From Acanthosepion esculentum (taxonomy: Eukaryota; Mollusca; Cephalopoda; Sepiida; Sepiidae), in NCBI GenBank assembly GCA_964036315.1, contig OZ038479.1:59112746-59176745 (forward strand): a DNA stretch of 64,000 nt, given 5' to 3'. The notes below the pieces were generated by a model. The model did no database searches. It worked only from the letters and a program-made list of their open reading frames with translations, and was not told the origin of the DNA. This document shows positions 11,961-23,410 of the stretch, piece by piece; the stretch's first letter is position 1, and each line of letters begins with the position of its first letter. The position numbers were made by a program, and so were the translations under genes.

Positions 11961-13400
11961 ATAAACAGGCTGACATAGAAACCAACATTTCATCATATTT
12001 ATGAATTTCCATCTTCACAAAATCTAGAAAGACCTGTGACATGGAAAGAAACCATATTCTGTGAAATATATGTTCAGATTTTCAGGGAATTTCCACTGAA
12101 AAAGCTCTTGGAAACACATTCTGTTTACAAATCTAAGTCAATCAACATCTTTACAAAGTTCTCATAAATAATAAAAATGCTGACACAGAAACCAACATTT
12201 TATATAAATCCATGTTCACAAAAATGTAAGTCAATAAACATCTGTGAAATCATAAATGTGATGTAAAAAACTGTATTTTCACTGAAAACAAAGTCAGAAA
12301 AATAATAGAAGAGAAATTGTATATTAATTTCATGTAGACCCGTCATGAGAATTCAAAGTATGAAAATTTGGGATGCATGAATTAAATAAAATCATATTTT
12401 AAAGAAACAGATCAATATGAATTGATTTATTCCATGTAAAAAAATATTTTCTAATGAAGATTCAGCAAACAAATGCAATCAGGACAAATTAGTGTATGAA
12501 AACTTGGGCTTGTATTTTATATTGATGAATGAATGCAAAGCATGAACATTTTTTTGAATCCAGTCAATATGATTTTTGATTTTATATAAACATTTTTTTT
12601 CCAAATGAAATGTCTTAAAACATTTGAAATATTAGCATGAAATGAAAATAAACTATCTCAGCCAGAATTTGAACTCTGCTTGCTGATTCCATTTTCTGTA
12701 TTGTTTAGTGCTGAGACATGTAGGCAGAAAGATAATAGAAGAGAAAATGTATACTAATTTCATGCAGGTCTGTTAAATGCAATCAGGACAATTCGGTGTA
12801 TAAACATTTTGGATGCATTGTTTGATTAATCTGCAATATATTTCTTTATACATGAATGAAATAAAATCATCTCTATTTTAAGGAATCAGGGCAAAATATG
12901 AATTGATTTATTCCAGATAAAATACTTTCTGAGAAGAATTTGACATGCAAATGGAAACAGCAGAAGTCAATATCTGAAAATCTGGGATTGTATTTTGATG
13001 AATGAGATAAAAGCCACAACCAGAATTTGAACTCTGCTTGCTGATTCCATCTTCTGTACTGTTTACCATCGTACCATGAAGCCTTCCTTTATTTAAGCCC
13101 ATGATAATTAAGAGGTTTTATGCATTTTTCAACATTTTCAAATATTCACCTGTATTATAACATTATTAAAATTTATTAAATGTTATGAAAAATGTTATTT
13201 TGTTTTTCATATTGATTTTTATATGTACATATGTAGACTTTGAACAGACATGTTTATATCAGTGATGAGGTATATAACAAATATTCAAACTTTTTATTAT
13301 CATTATATAAATATGAAATAAAGCCATGACAAAGAATATTTCAATGTTGCCTCATTTGTGGCAGAAAACAATAGTCTTAAATTTTCTTATGCACCATGGA
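11961..13400 (+). other. ZNF A 3' tail, internally repeated
   Basis: This is the conserved tail of the ZNF family: GCAGAAA-ATAATAGAA, GGATGCATTGTTTGATTAAT and GAATGAAATAAAATCAT. The same order of blocks occurs at 12,290-12,470 and again at 12,720-12,910, so the tail is present twice in tandem. Matching tails are at 31,140-31,380, 35,330-35,500 and 51,720-52,020. No ORF of interest lies here. Confidence 0.7.
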
Positions 13401-13875
13401 AAAAAGAATTATCAAGTGGGTTATCTGTTGAAACCTAAGAAATAATTTTAAATATTTCATTTTGTCTCCACTCTGTGTACTCTGAAAAAGAACTAATTGT
13501 CTTAAAATGTTTTTCTCCCAGCTTAGCAAGTCAATTGGTCAAAATTTTCTACTTAATGTAGTAAGAAGAAAATGAACTTTAGTCTTAAGTTGGTAGGAAG
13601 TTCACAAATAAAACACTCACCATATCTTACTTCGATCTTCTCTCATTAACTTTTATAATAACTGGCTTCCCTCCTCTCATTTAACTCATCTATTTCTTAA
13701 AATTCTATTTAGTCAAAATAATATCATGTGATAATACAAAATAATAGCATCATGTTAATATATTTTAATTCTTATTATACATCACTTTTGTTTGAACTTC
13801 CTCTTTCTAAAAAGATTTGTTACTACGCTTATTTAGGATGCAGGAAAACAAGTATAACATGAGTTATATGCTTGG

Positions 13876-14690
13876 TTGAGTCAAAAGTTTTTTTTATTTC
13901 AAGCATTAATTCATACTTCAAGCAAATTACATATGAAAGATGCATCAAAATATATCCCATCATATTCTATATTCTGTTGCCATCCTTGTGGCTGCAGATC
14001 ATTTCCATTCTTATACAATTTGGTTGGTTTAGAGACAAAAACTTCCTGCATCTGTTTTCAACCTCATCCACATTGCTGAACCTATATCCATGCAAGAAAT
14101 GAGCCATGGCCCAGAATAGGTGGTAATCTGGCGAAGCAAGGGTTGGATTTGAGGCAGGTTCAGGGAGCACTTCCAGACCCTCAAATTTGCACTTGGCAAT
14201 TGTGGGATGGAGTATTATTATGCTGTAGGAGTCCATCTTAAATTGATCAATGTCAGCGAACTTTCTAAGCATCATATACTCACTGTGATTGTTGATCATA
14301 AAGCTCAGTGCATACAGCAAAACGGTCTGGGACAAGCACAAAGACCCCTCAAAATTCCATGAAACACACAACATGACCTGTTCAAACTGCCTTTGAACAA
14401 AGCCACTAATTTCTATTATTAGGATTGCAAAAATAGATCTAATTTCCATCCCCAGTTACAATTCAATACCAAAAATGGGCATCTTCTGGATATGCCAGGA
14501 GTTGTTTGCAAATATTTGTGCAACATTGTACTCGGTCGTTGGTCAGTTCTTGAAAAACTTCTCGACAATGTCTGTTTACAAGGCCGAGCTTATGGAGGTT
14601 TCAATTGTTGGTGCATTATGAAGATATCTGTTCTACTGTGTATAGTATATTTGGAATACATATTTGAAAGCATGCTCACACATTGTGAAC
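13876..14690 (-). pseudogene. Mariner-type transposase relic (paired with 32.7 kb)
   Basis: Read on the - strand, about 14,449 to 13,967 resembles the C-terminal half of mariner transposases. There is a degenerate catalytic-core stretch, then NPTLASPDYHLFWAMAHFL, which matches the family block around YSPDLAPSDYHLF with the third catalytic Asp, then GYRFSNVDEVEN. Sequence up to about 14,660 reads like the N-terminal part (ELTN-RVQCC-ICKQLL). Frameshifts and missing segments make it non-functional. It sits directly after the ZNF A tail; a sister copy follows ZNF C at 32,740-33,420. Confidence 0.75.
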
Positions 14691-15316
14691 AGCACATTAG
14701 ACAGGGCTCATATCCTCTCTTTTGATTACTCGAAATTATCATTATTCAGTTCTCTGGGGTTTGAGCATTTAAGGTTTTTCAACAATACACTGTCTTCGGC
14801 CAAAGTTCCAGCTTGTGTCCAGTTAACATCTGCTGCACATCTCTACTTTCTGCTGATCTATTAAAGTTTCTGTTGCTTTGAGGCTCAACTTGGTCACACC
14901 TTTTAGTTAATGGCTACTGCGATGCTCAGCATGTGGGTCCAGCAAAGCAACCAGCCTGCAAACAACTGATTTCTTTCTGGATATTTCCAGTTTTCTTGCT
15001 GACTCCATTTTGTGTGTTGTTCATCATTGGGCCATAAACTCCTACTATATTTGTGTACTGAATATTGTGCAATTCTTAATTTTTTTTAACTCTCTTTAAG
15101 CTTTAGTTTTCCATATTGTTTCCTGTTTGGCCATGATACCTTCCTTTATTTCGTGTAATGATGGTTGTACAATTTTTAATGTTTGAATGAATGAATCGGA
15201 CATTAATCTCTAAAGTGCCATCCTCCAAAGAGAATGGTGAGTTCCAAGAGAAAGATCTGCTTGCAGGCTTCCAAGACTAGCACCGTGTTTCTCTGTAGCA
15301 ACAGTTTGTAAGAACT
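14691..15316. other. No gene recognised
   Basis: Short ORFs only. CTTGCTGACTCCATTTT-TGT (about 14,994) resembles GCTTGCTGATTCCATTTTC in the ZNF tails (12,678; 31,510), so part of this stretch may derive from a ZNF tail. Nothing else is recognisable. Confidence 0.5.
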
Positions 15317-15905
15317 TCACTTTGCTAGTTCAACTTTCAGCTCCCAGATTTGTGGCATTGCTGGCAGACTATAGAAGGTTGTCTTTGCAAATGATCTTAT
15401 CTTCCTGGCTCTGCAAATAATGGTTTTCTTAACTGGGCAGAGATGTCTGCTGCAGCTGAAATAGCAGCAGATGATGTCTTCCCTGAAATTGATTGTATTG
15501 TCATTGATGTTAGTCAATATTTGAATTCTTTCTGAATGTACAATCTTGCTTCTAATAGCAAACATTTAAGAAAGAATGACCCTCCCCAACATTTTTGCTT
15601 TTCATGTATGAATTATTGCTTGTATGCTTCTGGAATATGTAAATTTTCTTTGATATAATAATTTGTGATGTATACTTAGTAATTGGATTTTAAACTAAAC
15701 ATAAAGTCATTAAAAACATTTTGACATTGAAATACATCGTCTCATCAATAATTTCCTGAACTTATTAGTCTTCAATGAAAACATTTTTTTCACATAATAT
15801 ATACTTAAACCGAGTGGACAATAGCACATTAATTTGGAAAATTATTTCATGGTTTTATTATGGGTCTTAGATTTCAATTGTTAACTATTAATTTTATTTT
15901 GACAA
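15317..15905. repeat. Interspersed repeat R0, second locus
   Basis: Combines, in this order, the sequence homologous to 1,795-2,110 and then that homologous to 510-925. The order is swapped relative to the first locus and no mariner lies between the parts. The small ORF on the - strand here (82 aa) has no family resemblance. Confidence 0.7.
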
Positions 15906-16913
15906 CAAAACCCCCATCGGCCCAAAAACATTGCAAACCCCATATTTTATAAATTTACTAACATTTAGGTCAGTATCTGAATTCAATGAAATTTTCAGTA
16001 CTTTTTCATTAATGCCTGTATGCTGTGTTGAGTAGGGCATCTATTTTAGCAATTATTGTTGTAGAAATACCTTTTTGCATTTTCCCCACCATCATTTCCT
16101 CTGTATGCCTCCCAAAAAAAAAGCAATGAATTAAACTGAAAGGCATAATTTAACTAGTTTTTAATTTTTATTTTGTACTCCTGATACAGTAAAAAAAAAG
16201 AAGATTTATTCTACTAACTTTAATAAAAGCCTAAAAGTAATATTCTTACACAGTTGGTTAAAGATAATTTTTAGTATAATGAATACCAATTTCTCCAGTG
16301 TACTCATTTTGGTCCTCTGCACTCTATGCAAATTTTATATGTGCATTTTAAAAATTTGTGATGAAAATTGTTGAGCTTTAACCGTAAAGAAAGAAAGGGG
16401 TCAGGTTTGTTGGGCTCAGCCTGAGTGTGTCAACATTCAAGTATATCTATTTCAAAGCAACAAAAATCTTTTGTGGCATGCTGTTTTCATTCTTGACTTC
16501 AGCTGGATCCAGAATTAACTCTGTGTCTCAAAATATTAACCAAAATACATTTTGTTGGTATTGATCATTATAATAAAGAAGAAAGAAAGAAAAAACAAAG
16601 AAAGGAAGGAAGGAAGAAAATGAATGAAATAAAATCAACATGGCTACTCAGGCTGTGTAGATTTGAGCCCTATCAAAGCTGGAGACATACATAATAGGCA
16701 ATATAAATGCTTTAATTTTATAAATAATCTTATAAAAATCTCTAATGACTTGTATGCCCTTTTTTTCAAAGAACACATTATTATTTCAACTTATTGTTTT
16801 CAAATATCCATAATTTATTCTTTATAGTATAAGGTTTTTTTTAGTGGAATGTATCTTTTGAGAAAGGGAAAATTAAATTTAGCCCAAGTTAAATTTGGTG
16901 AAAATCAAAGAAA
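15906..16913. other. No gene recognised; short GAAA/GGAA tract
   Basis: Only a purine-rich simple repeat at about 16,573-16,625 stands out (GAAAGAAAGAAAAAACAAAG then GGAAGGAAGGAAG). The rest is AT-rich without supported features up to the gypsy target site. Confidence 0.6.
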
Positions 16914-16918
16914 GTGTC

Positions 16919-17072
16919 AGACTTAAATCATCAACTGGTGTGATGTCCATTTCATCCAAATGCTGCCAATGCGTATGTGCACCTCAAAGCCTCAAACCGG
17001 ATTTCCTGATACAGCTGCAGCAACTCATACTAGGTAAGCCATGCTCTGCATTACTAAACTCTCTCTTGATCA
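16919..17072 (-). repeat. Gypsy E 3' LTR
   Basis: Aligns with 20,706-20,861 through shared blocks: GGTGTGAT-TCCATTTCATC, AAACCGGATTTC-TG-TACAGC, TGCAGCAACTC-TACTAGG and TAAGCC-TGC. Its first two bases are AG rather than the expected TG, and the first 18 bases have diverged strongly. Confidence 0.8.
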
Positions 17073-17940
17073 GACAGGTGACAGTCGGGGGTGGGGTCAC
17101 TTCTGTCTTGCTCTGTTTGTACGTCTAATGTGGGAGGACCATCCGTTGAGGTGAATCGGACAAGGGAAGTCTCTTCATCGGCATCATCACCATCATCTGT
17201 TGTGTCACTGGTGGAATCCATGTGTTCCACTACAATTCCTGGTTTCTGATGACTCCCTGTCTTCACCTTCCACTGTGCTCTCACATTCTGAGGACTCACT
17301 GTCATGGTCAACCCTCTTGACAAGGTGAAGGTCCCTAATATGATGCTGCATCTGGTTGACCAGAACTGAGTGTAGGCCATGGTGTCCAGTCACCACTGCC
17401 TTTCCAAACTAAGAAGTGCAGAGGATTCATGGGGCCTTCACCCACACTACATCTCCAATTTTTTAGGTTGCATTTTTTTCGCATGCCGGTGGAGTTGCAA
17501 TGTCTATCCCTTTTACCCACCTTTGGTAGGTGTAGATTTCATTTGCCGGGGCTGTGGAGGCTGATCTGTCATCCTTCAGTATTATATTGTAAAGATACAC
17601 CACCTCCTCCATAGAACACTGCTTTCTGGTGGCAATTCACTTGATGTTGCGATGACACCTTTCCACTATGCCATTCCCTGCTGGGAAATACACACATTGA
17701 AAGGGCAGGTGGAGCCCCAGCCTTCTGTGAATTTTCTGAATGTGCTCCAACAGATTGCTGCGCCATTGTCAGCAAGTAGCTCAGTCGGTGGTCCTCGTTT
17801 GAAGAATATTGACTCCAGTAGCCGGATGGCGCTGACAGAGTCCTGACAAAACAGTGGGCACCAAATGGAGAACCAAGTAGGGCCATAATCAATTAGTGTC
17901 AGGTAGTGTCTGCTAACAAGGTGGGTCATGTCCACTCCTA
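17073..17940 (-). pseudogene. Gypsy E integrase relic
   Basis: The - strand encodes parts of a retroviral-type integrase, which inserts the cDNA into chromosomes. About 17,935-17,666 contains the catalytic core with an initial MDMTHL, SRHYLTLIDYGPTWFSIW and RGPPTELLADNGAAICW; the Asp residues in DYGP and ADNG match two of the DDE acids. The region after GWGSTCPFNVCISQQGMA is frameshifted, so the Glu block is not clean. Downstream, 17,520-17,100 resembles the C-terminal basic and acidic tail. Frameshifts at about 17,660 and 17,380 break it. Confidence 0.8.
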
Positions 17941-18081
17941 TTCAGCACCAAGTATCTGTTATACCCAGGCATCCAGTCTTCCACTGTACCGGAGCTGGGT
18001 ATAGTCTTACCACTTTCTTAACCACAGACTTGGATATTGCAGGATTGACCTGCCTCACAACCAGGATGCCCACTTTGCTCA

Positions 18082-18630
18082 TCATCTGGGCAGAATCATC
18101 AACAGCTGCGGCGCATACCAGTTGTGTTGGCTCTGCTTCCTTTTGTATTGTGTTGAGCCATCACTGCTGTACCCTGATGAGATGATCAGCTTGGTTTGCA
18201 CTAGACTTGACCAAGGCCATGCTGATAGGCTGTATGTTTTGGCAAGCCGCTCCAAAGTGCTGAACCAATGTCTTATTAACATCTCTGTAGCTGTTTTAGT
18301 GTGCACTTTCACCCTCCCAGTCAGAGTGTCCAAGATCCACCTGTGCACGCATGCTGAATTGGTTAGCAGGTGCAGCGCCGTTGCTTTCCATTGTTTTGCT
18401 AGATTAACACCTCTCAAAACCACGTCCAGCTCTGCAAGATTTATATGCTGCAAATCTCCATCCAGATGCAGCCAACACACATCTTCAATGATGTCCCTGT
18501 CAACTTCCAATGCTACCCCAGTAGCCAGGGAGCTTGCCTCATCCCACACGTTTATTTCCTGACCATGCAAGCACCAATTCCCTCTTACAGGGTCCTCCTG
18601 ACATGCTGTAGTAACTGTTTCAGTGAGCAT
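18082..18630 (-). pseudogene. Gypsy E RNase H-like segment
   Basis: A 182-codon open stretch on the - strand reads like the RNase H and spacer part of a gypsy Pol. WCLHGQEINVWDEASSLATG is followed by WLHLDGDLQHINLAELDVVL, where Asp and Glu lie where an RNase H-like fold keeps its acids. VHRWILDTLTG and RVKVHTKTATEMLIRHW then lead into the integrase N-terminal region. RNase H removes the RNA strand during reverse transcription. The assignment rests on order between reverse transcriptase and integrase and on motif spacing. Confidence 0.65.
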
Positions 18631-19480
18631 GCATTATAGTAGGGCATTGCAGGTCTTGTTGTCCCAACCTTTGGTTGTCGCATTTGCCTATAGTTTCAGA
18701 AACGCAGTCACAGGTCTGAGACAGCCACACATTGGAAAATGACTGGTGAGATTTCCGCATACAGAAAATGCGCTTTGACAAGTAATGGTGGCTGGAATTG
18801 GTGGGATCTGACTCCCTCATCTCCACTGAAGTGTACCATGCCCCCCCCCTCAGATATACAATCCCAATAGTTTGGCCCCACCCTTCAGCTTCTCAGGGTC
18901 CTTGCATGAGAGTCCAAAATTGGTAAATTGCTTCTGAACTTGTATTGTCAAAATTTGGCTTTCATCATTTTAATATTTTGCCAATGTCTGCTGATGCGGC
19001 ATGTTTAATTGACTCATCCTGAGCCAGCAAGTACCACATCGATTATCGGCCGCATTATGAGTTGTGCTACATTCAGTCCAAAACCCAGCTGTGTAAGGTA
19101 GTACCCACGTCCCCTCAGAAGGACATACTGAAATAGCCACAACCCCTTGTGGATATGCACCTGCAGATAAGCTTTTCTTAAATCCAGAAGTGATACATTA
19201 TTTGCCCGCTGCCACCATTCTCTTAATTTGTGTGCACAAATGTCATACTTATTCAGCTCTCAGTAGTCCATAATAGGGCAAACCTTTCCTTTGTTCTCTT
19301 GGGCCACAGCCAACAATGGAATTAAACCCTTAGCCGACCTGAACTCCTCCTTGGCATATAGTATCAACCAACCATTATCCAACTATATTTGCTGCTCATG
19401 CTTGTACTCATGTTGCACCAAGTTGGACACGGGATATTCAACCATCATGTTACGCAGCACTGTTGGAGTTTGATCTCCCA
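18631..19480 (-). pseudogene. Gypsy E reverse transcriptase relic
   Basis: Scattered blocks on the - strand match gypsy reverse transcriptase: GLIPLLAVAQENKGKVCPI (about 19,330-19,270), LLDLRKAYLQ (about 19,190-19,161) and LTQLGFGLNVAQLIM (about 19,090-19,050). The polymerase active-site Y-x-D-D block expected next is not recognisable, and stops follow within about 30 codons. The enzyme cannot be active. Confidence 0.8.
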
Positions 19481-19700
19481 TCCACTTCCACGTTGCAGTC
19501 CAAACCTTTGCTGCCAGGTCAAATTCACTGCTGAAGTCCTGTTCATCAATGGTTATCACTGCACATAGGAATTGTTTTCTGTGACAGAACTCTACTGCAC
19601 TTGATGGAGTGATTTGTACCCCTCCCATCTCTTTTATACTGTTCATCCCAATCAGCAGGTCCAATCCCAGCAGCCTCTCCTAAGCTACCAGGACGTCAAC
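19481..19700 (-). pseudogene. Gypsy E aspartic protease / Pol start relic
   Basis: MDLLIGMNSIKEMGGVQ on the - strand (about 19,664-19,610) matches the conserved block near the end of gypsy proteases (D-L-L-I-G-M-D-x-I). It is followed by an FDLAAKVWTATWKW stretch that links protease and reverse transcriptase in this group. The catalytic D-S/T-G lies in the damaged sequence to the right and is not clean. Confidence 0.65.
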
Positions 19701-19934
19701 TTTGACAGGATTACCACCATTCAGGCTCATGTTGATGACCTTGACAGTAGAGGCATTAGTCTCTCCATTGATGGTCATCATAGGCACACACCTTTTTGTC
19801 CATGATTGTCATATGGCTAATGATCAGGAGCAACCAGAGTCGATGAGTGCTGTGTGACCTCCCATCAATGTGGATTGCAATTACTGGTAGTGCCAAGTTT
19901 TCATCTGCTACATGGAAGATACTGGCACTATTGT

Positions 19935-20640
19935 CTATTCCCTTGTCTCATTTCCCTGACAGGTATGTGCCAGGTGACCCAGAGCGTGGCACTGAAGACA
20001 ATGCTCACATGCCCTGCTTCCTTCTTTAGATGTGGTAGCCATTTGACGGCCGAGGCAGTATTGTGCTAGGTGGTTTGGTCCATTATCGGTGTAACATTTA
20101 ACATTGGTACACAGACAAACAAGGATGTCAACACTCTTAGTCCGTGTGTCGCTGGTGATGCTGTTGCCACTTCTGGCATTGGTTCCAATGCGTTGTCCTT
20201 TAGGATAACCCAGGCATGTGCCAGTATCTAGCATGTCCATTCTCGAAAAAGCATGAAGTAGTTGTTTGACCTGGGATGGCAGTCCAGCTACAAATGCGCA
20301 CCTGAGTGTGCAGTCACTCACCGCACCGAACAATACTGCAAGCTTCCATAGCTTTGTCAGCAGATTTTTCAGGTTGCATCTGGTGCACTATGAATGCCAC
20401 AAACTTGTCCATCATGAAAGTCGTATATAAGGCAGTCTTTATTTTGTATGCATCTTCCTTCTCCTGGTCTCTCAATTGCTGGTAGACACCCCAACATCTG
20501 TCCCAAGGGAATGACATGTTCGAACCGCTTCCTGTCGCAGTCTGCAGAGAAATTCCACCTTTTCCATCCATTCAACCATTTCAAACAGGGGAATCAGCTA
20601 CCAGATTGAAACCAGTGTCCCTATTAAGGGCCAAAATAGC
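19935..20640 (-). pseudogene. Gypsy E Gag with zinc knuckles
   Basis: The - strand shows Gag-like sequence (about 20,584-20,314, helical and charged) followed by a nucleocapsid part. One CCHC knuckle has correct spacing (CLQCHALGHLAHTC, C-x2-C-x4-H-x4-C, about 20,010-19,965). A preceding knuckle-like unit (CYTDNGPNHLAQYC) has lost its second Cys. The frames covering the two halves differ, so a frameshift lies near 20,320. Confidence 0.75.
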
Positions 20641-20705
20641 TTGTGTTTAGTAGAGGGTATTCTGCTTATGTCGCCTGTATTGCTTTCTCTTTCTGCTACA
20701 CACCA

Positions 20706-20861
20706 TGAGCGCCATCTACGGAAGGTGTGATATCCATTTCATCTAAACGCCATCGTTGTGCACATGAACCGCTAAGCCTTAAACCGGATTTCATGTTACA
20801 GCTGCAGCAACTCGTACTAGGTAAGCCGTGCGCTCTGTGTTGCGAACCCTTCTTTTTGTCA
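20706..20861 (-). repeat. Gypsy E 5' LTR
   Basis: On the + strand it begins TGAGCGCCATC and ends TTTTTGTCA, the expected TG...CA. It is followed by GTGTC, matching the five bases before the other LTR, and then by R1 sequence. Confidence 0.8.
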
Positions 20862-21250
20862 GTGTCATTTCGATATTATGGACTGAACGAACCATACAAA
20901 AATTGGGCAGGTTGACCGAAAATCCCAACAAAATCATTTGCTGGCAAAGAAATAATCCCATTTTGTTTTCCTTGTTGAATTTCTAGTCTGAAAATAAGGT
21001 AAGTGGGAGAATACTGATAATTTTTTATATAAAAAAAGAAGAAAGAATTTGTTATTTAATTGATTTGTCTTTTTCTTATCACAAAAAATGAAAATAAATT
21101 CAGTTGTAACTTTATCTTCTCAGAAAATCTGTGCAAAAGGAAATTAATTTACTTTTTACAAACATTTTGTTTTTATTTTTATTTTGAAATTTGAAGATTT
21201 TCTGTTTTCATGTGTTGAATTAAAAACTTCTGTTTAATTTCAATGTTAGA
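20862..21250 (+). repeat. R1 repeat copy 3, truncated by gypsy E, donor kept
   Basis: R1 resumes at GTCATTTCGATATTATGGA and continues through CTGAACGAACCATACAAAAA, TTGGGCAG-TTGACCGA and AATCCCAACAAAATCATTTG. It reaches AATAAGGTAAGTGGGAG (GT at 20,999-21,000). The upstream half of R1 is absent, with the gypsy 5' LTR in its place. It is the closest R1 upstream of ZNF B. Confidence 0.75.
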
Positions 21251-21279
21251 TTATTTGAAAGATAAAAAATTACAACATA

Positions 21280-22820
21280 AAAAAATATCTTTAGCTGGAT
21301 GTCGGCCATTACGACAATTTTGCTAAAATGTTTTTAGACCAAAAACCTTTTCTTTCACATTCACGCTATAGTAGATTCTCATCATTTCTTAAGATTCTTC
21401 CTTTTTTATCTTAATTCAACCTAATTTTGCAAATTAAATTATTAGAGTTTAACAATTTACTTTGCAAAATAAGATTGAATTGTAACAGACAATTCAAAAA
21501 ACATTTTTGGTAAAAAGAAAATAAATTGTTTCTAAAAATGTTTGTTTTAAGAAGTCTCTGGGAGAACTGTTTTACTTTTTTTATCAGTTTGAATGTATCT
21601 CCAAAGTAACACAATAAAGTTTAGAATGAATTTTTTAAAATGAAAAATCATTTATTTTACTTTTAATTTCCCCTTAATAATGACATTTTGGTGCATTTTT
21701 TCAGCATAGTATGCTGTTTTTTCAGTGAATTAGTGGCGGTACCTACTTTGATCTATTTCAAAATAAATTTATATTGGTTGAAATTAGTTTTTTTTAATTA
21801 CTAAAAATGGCTGATTTTAGCAATATTTGGAATTAGGCAAAACATAATTCTCTTGATGAAACAAACTTAAAAAATAAAATATACATTCTGAAACATTATT
21901 TGAGGAATATTCGCTGATTTAAATTTTAATTAATATGACTTTAAGCATAAAATATTGTGGAAATCCGTTTTTTAATAAATTTTCATGAGGTAGTATTCAT
22001 ATATTAGACATTTTATTATAACCTAATTATGTAAAAAATGGATCATATGCAATATAGGTGAACAATTCAACTAGAAAAATTGAAAATAAGGGTGGAAAAC
22101 AGGTTTCAAAAGGACAATAATAAAAGATGATAAGTATGTTTTTAAAACAACTTTTTTTAATGAAATTTTCAGGACTTATTTTCAAATGAATTTAATTATT
22201 TTTTAAATGTTTCATTTTTAGAAAATCTTTTTAAAGCTATTTTTTTTCTTACATCTGTTACCATCTACACCCACTTTTTTTAATTTTATGAAATTTCCAG
22301 AAATTATTTTTTGTACCACATACTGATTATAATAGTTATAAGGACAAGTTCTTGGAGAATTTAAATCATGAATTATTTTGATCAAGCAGGATGCAAAAAA
22401 TAAGACATTAGTCAATTAGAAAAGCTTTTATTGTTTTTACACATAAAATATATTATGGAAACTATTGTATTAAGAAAAAGTTTTCACAGTAAATTTTGAA
22501 TTTTTACAAGAATTGTTTTCAGTTTTTTTTTAATTTTAATTATAATAATTTATTAACTTTAAATCTTTTTAAAATTTTGTATTAATTTGTATTAGTTATG
22601 TAGTATTGTTATTAAGTAAAAACTATATTTACTAATCCAAAATACAAAAGCTCATGATATTCACTGACACCAATATTTTAAAAAGAATTTTGAATTTATT
22701 TTATTTGTCTATAAACTTGTTGATTTTTGTAATTATGGATATCCAAAGGTGATATTATCTGAAAATAAGAGCAATAACCATCATAAAGTTAAAATTTATT
22801 TTTGTCGACAATTATCAATT
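21280..22820. repeat. R2-family fragments
   Basis: A right-hand R2 end occurs near 21,690-21,745 (CAGCATAGTATGCTG, then GTGGCGGTACCTAC). From about 22,130 the - orientation order of R2 is seen: AATGAAATTTTCAGGACTTA, CACCCACTTTTTTTAATTTT, AAAAGCTTTTATTG, TTGTTATTAAGTAAAAACTA and GTTGATTTTTGTAATTATGG. Boundaries are blurred and no ORF is credible. Confidence 0.55.
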
Positions 22821-23374
22821 TATTTCAATTCTGATCACTAATACTAAGACAATAAACTTTGTAAAGGAGTGAAGGTAGTTAGAATATTGTAGTATTATAG
22901 GAAAACCATTCTTTTGTCTGTACGTTTTTGTATGTGTTTTGTTTTTTGTGGGCATGTATGTTCAAGATTGCCGATTTTTCATTTTTAACAATGGATTTTA
23001 AACCTTAGGTATAGCTTTTCTTTGAAGGTACTTATATCTAAATGATTTGAAATGCTTTTCTTTTTTGGTGGGGTGGTTGTTTGGAAGTCTGAGATGGTAA
23101 CTATCTTTATTGTATTGCGTCATTGATATTTATTTTTTTTACCACTGTCAGAAATGAATCATGATATATCTTTGTTACTTTGTATATTATTAGTAATGAT
23201 TATTGTATGTAGGATTGCAATAGAATTTCTATTTCTTATATATTTTGCTTATTGGGAATATATGTTAAATTTAATTCGATTGAAACTAAAACTAAAATAA
23301 ATGCTTCAAGTAAAATTTTTCATTTAAAAAAATTAATTTTAAACCTTATGTATCTCAATTCATTGGAGTTACCG

Positions 23375-23410
<36 letters not shown>

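Larger units (their letters stand above)
10347..12390 (+). other. ZNF A last exon (predicted), acceptor to poly(A) signal
   Basis: A pyrimidine-rich tract followed by TTATTCACAG ends at 10,346. The same junction with near-identical following sequence (ATGTTCTGGCTGTGCAAAAA) occurs at the other ZNF loci (24,195; 29,084; 49,124). The exon would hold about 290 bases of 5' untranslated sequence, the ORF at 10,635-11,258 and a long 3' untranslated region. An AATAAA is at 12,385-12,390; another tail-like copy follows to about 13,330. The exon limits are inferred from conservation, not transcripts. Confidence 0.6.
16919..20861 (-). mobile_element. Ty3/gypsy LTR retrotransposon E, degenerate but with both LTRs
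   Basis: Two direct repeats of about 155 bases bound gag-pol traces running on the - strand in the order gag, protease, reverse transcriptase, RNase H, integrase, which is the Ty3/gypsy order. The right LTR has TG...CA ends. GTGTC occurs just outside both LTRs (16,914-16,918 and 20,862-20,866), giving a plausible 5-bp target duplication. Next to the upstream LTR the - strand reads TGGTGTGTAGCAGAAAG, a TGG-initial primer-binding-site candidate directly after the LTR's terminal CA. At 3.94 kb it is somewhat short for a gypsy element; many stops and frameshifts make it immobile. Confidence 0.85.
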
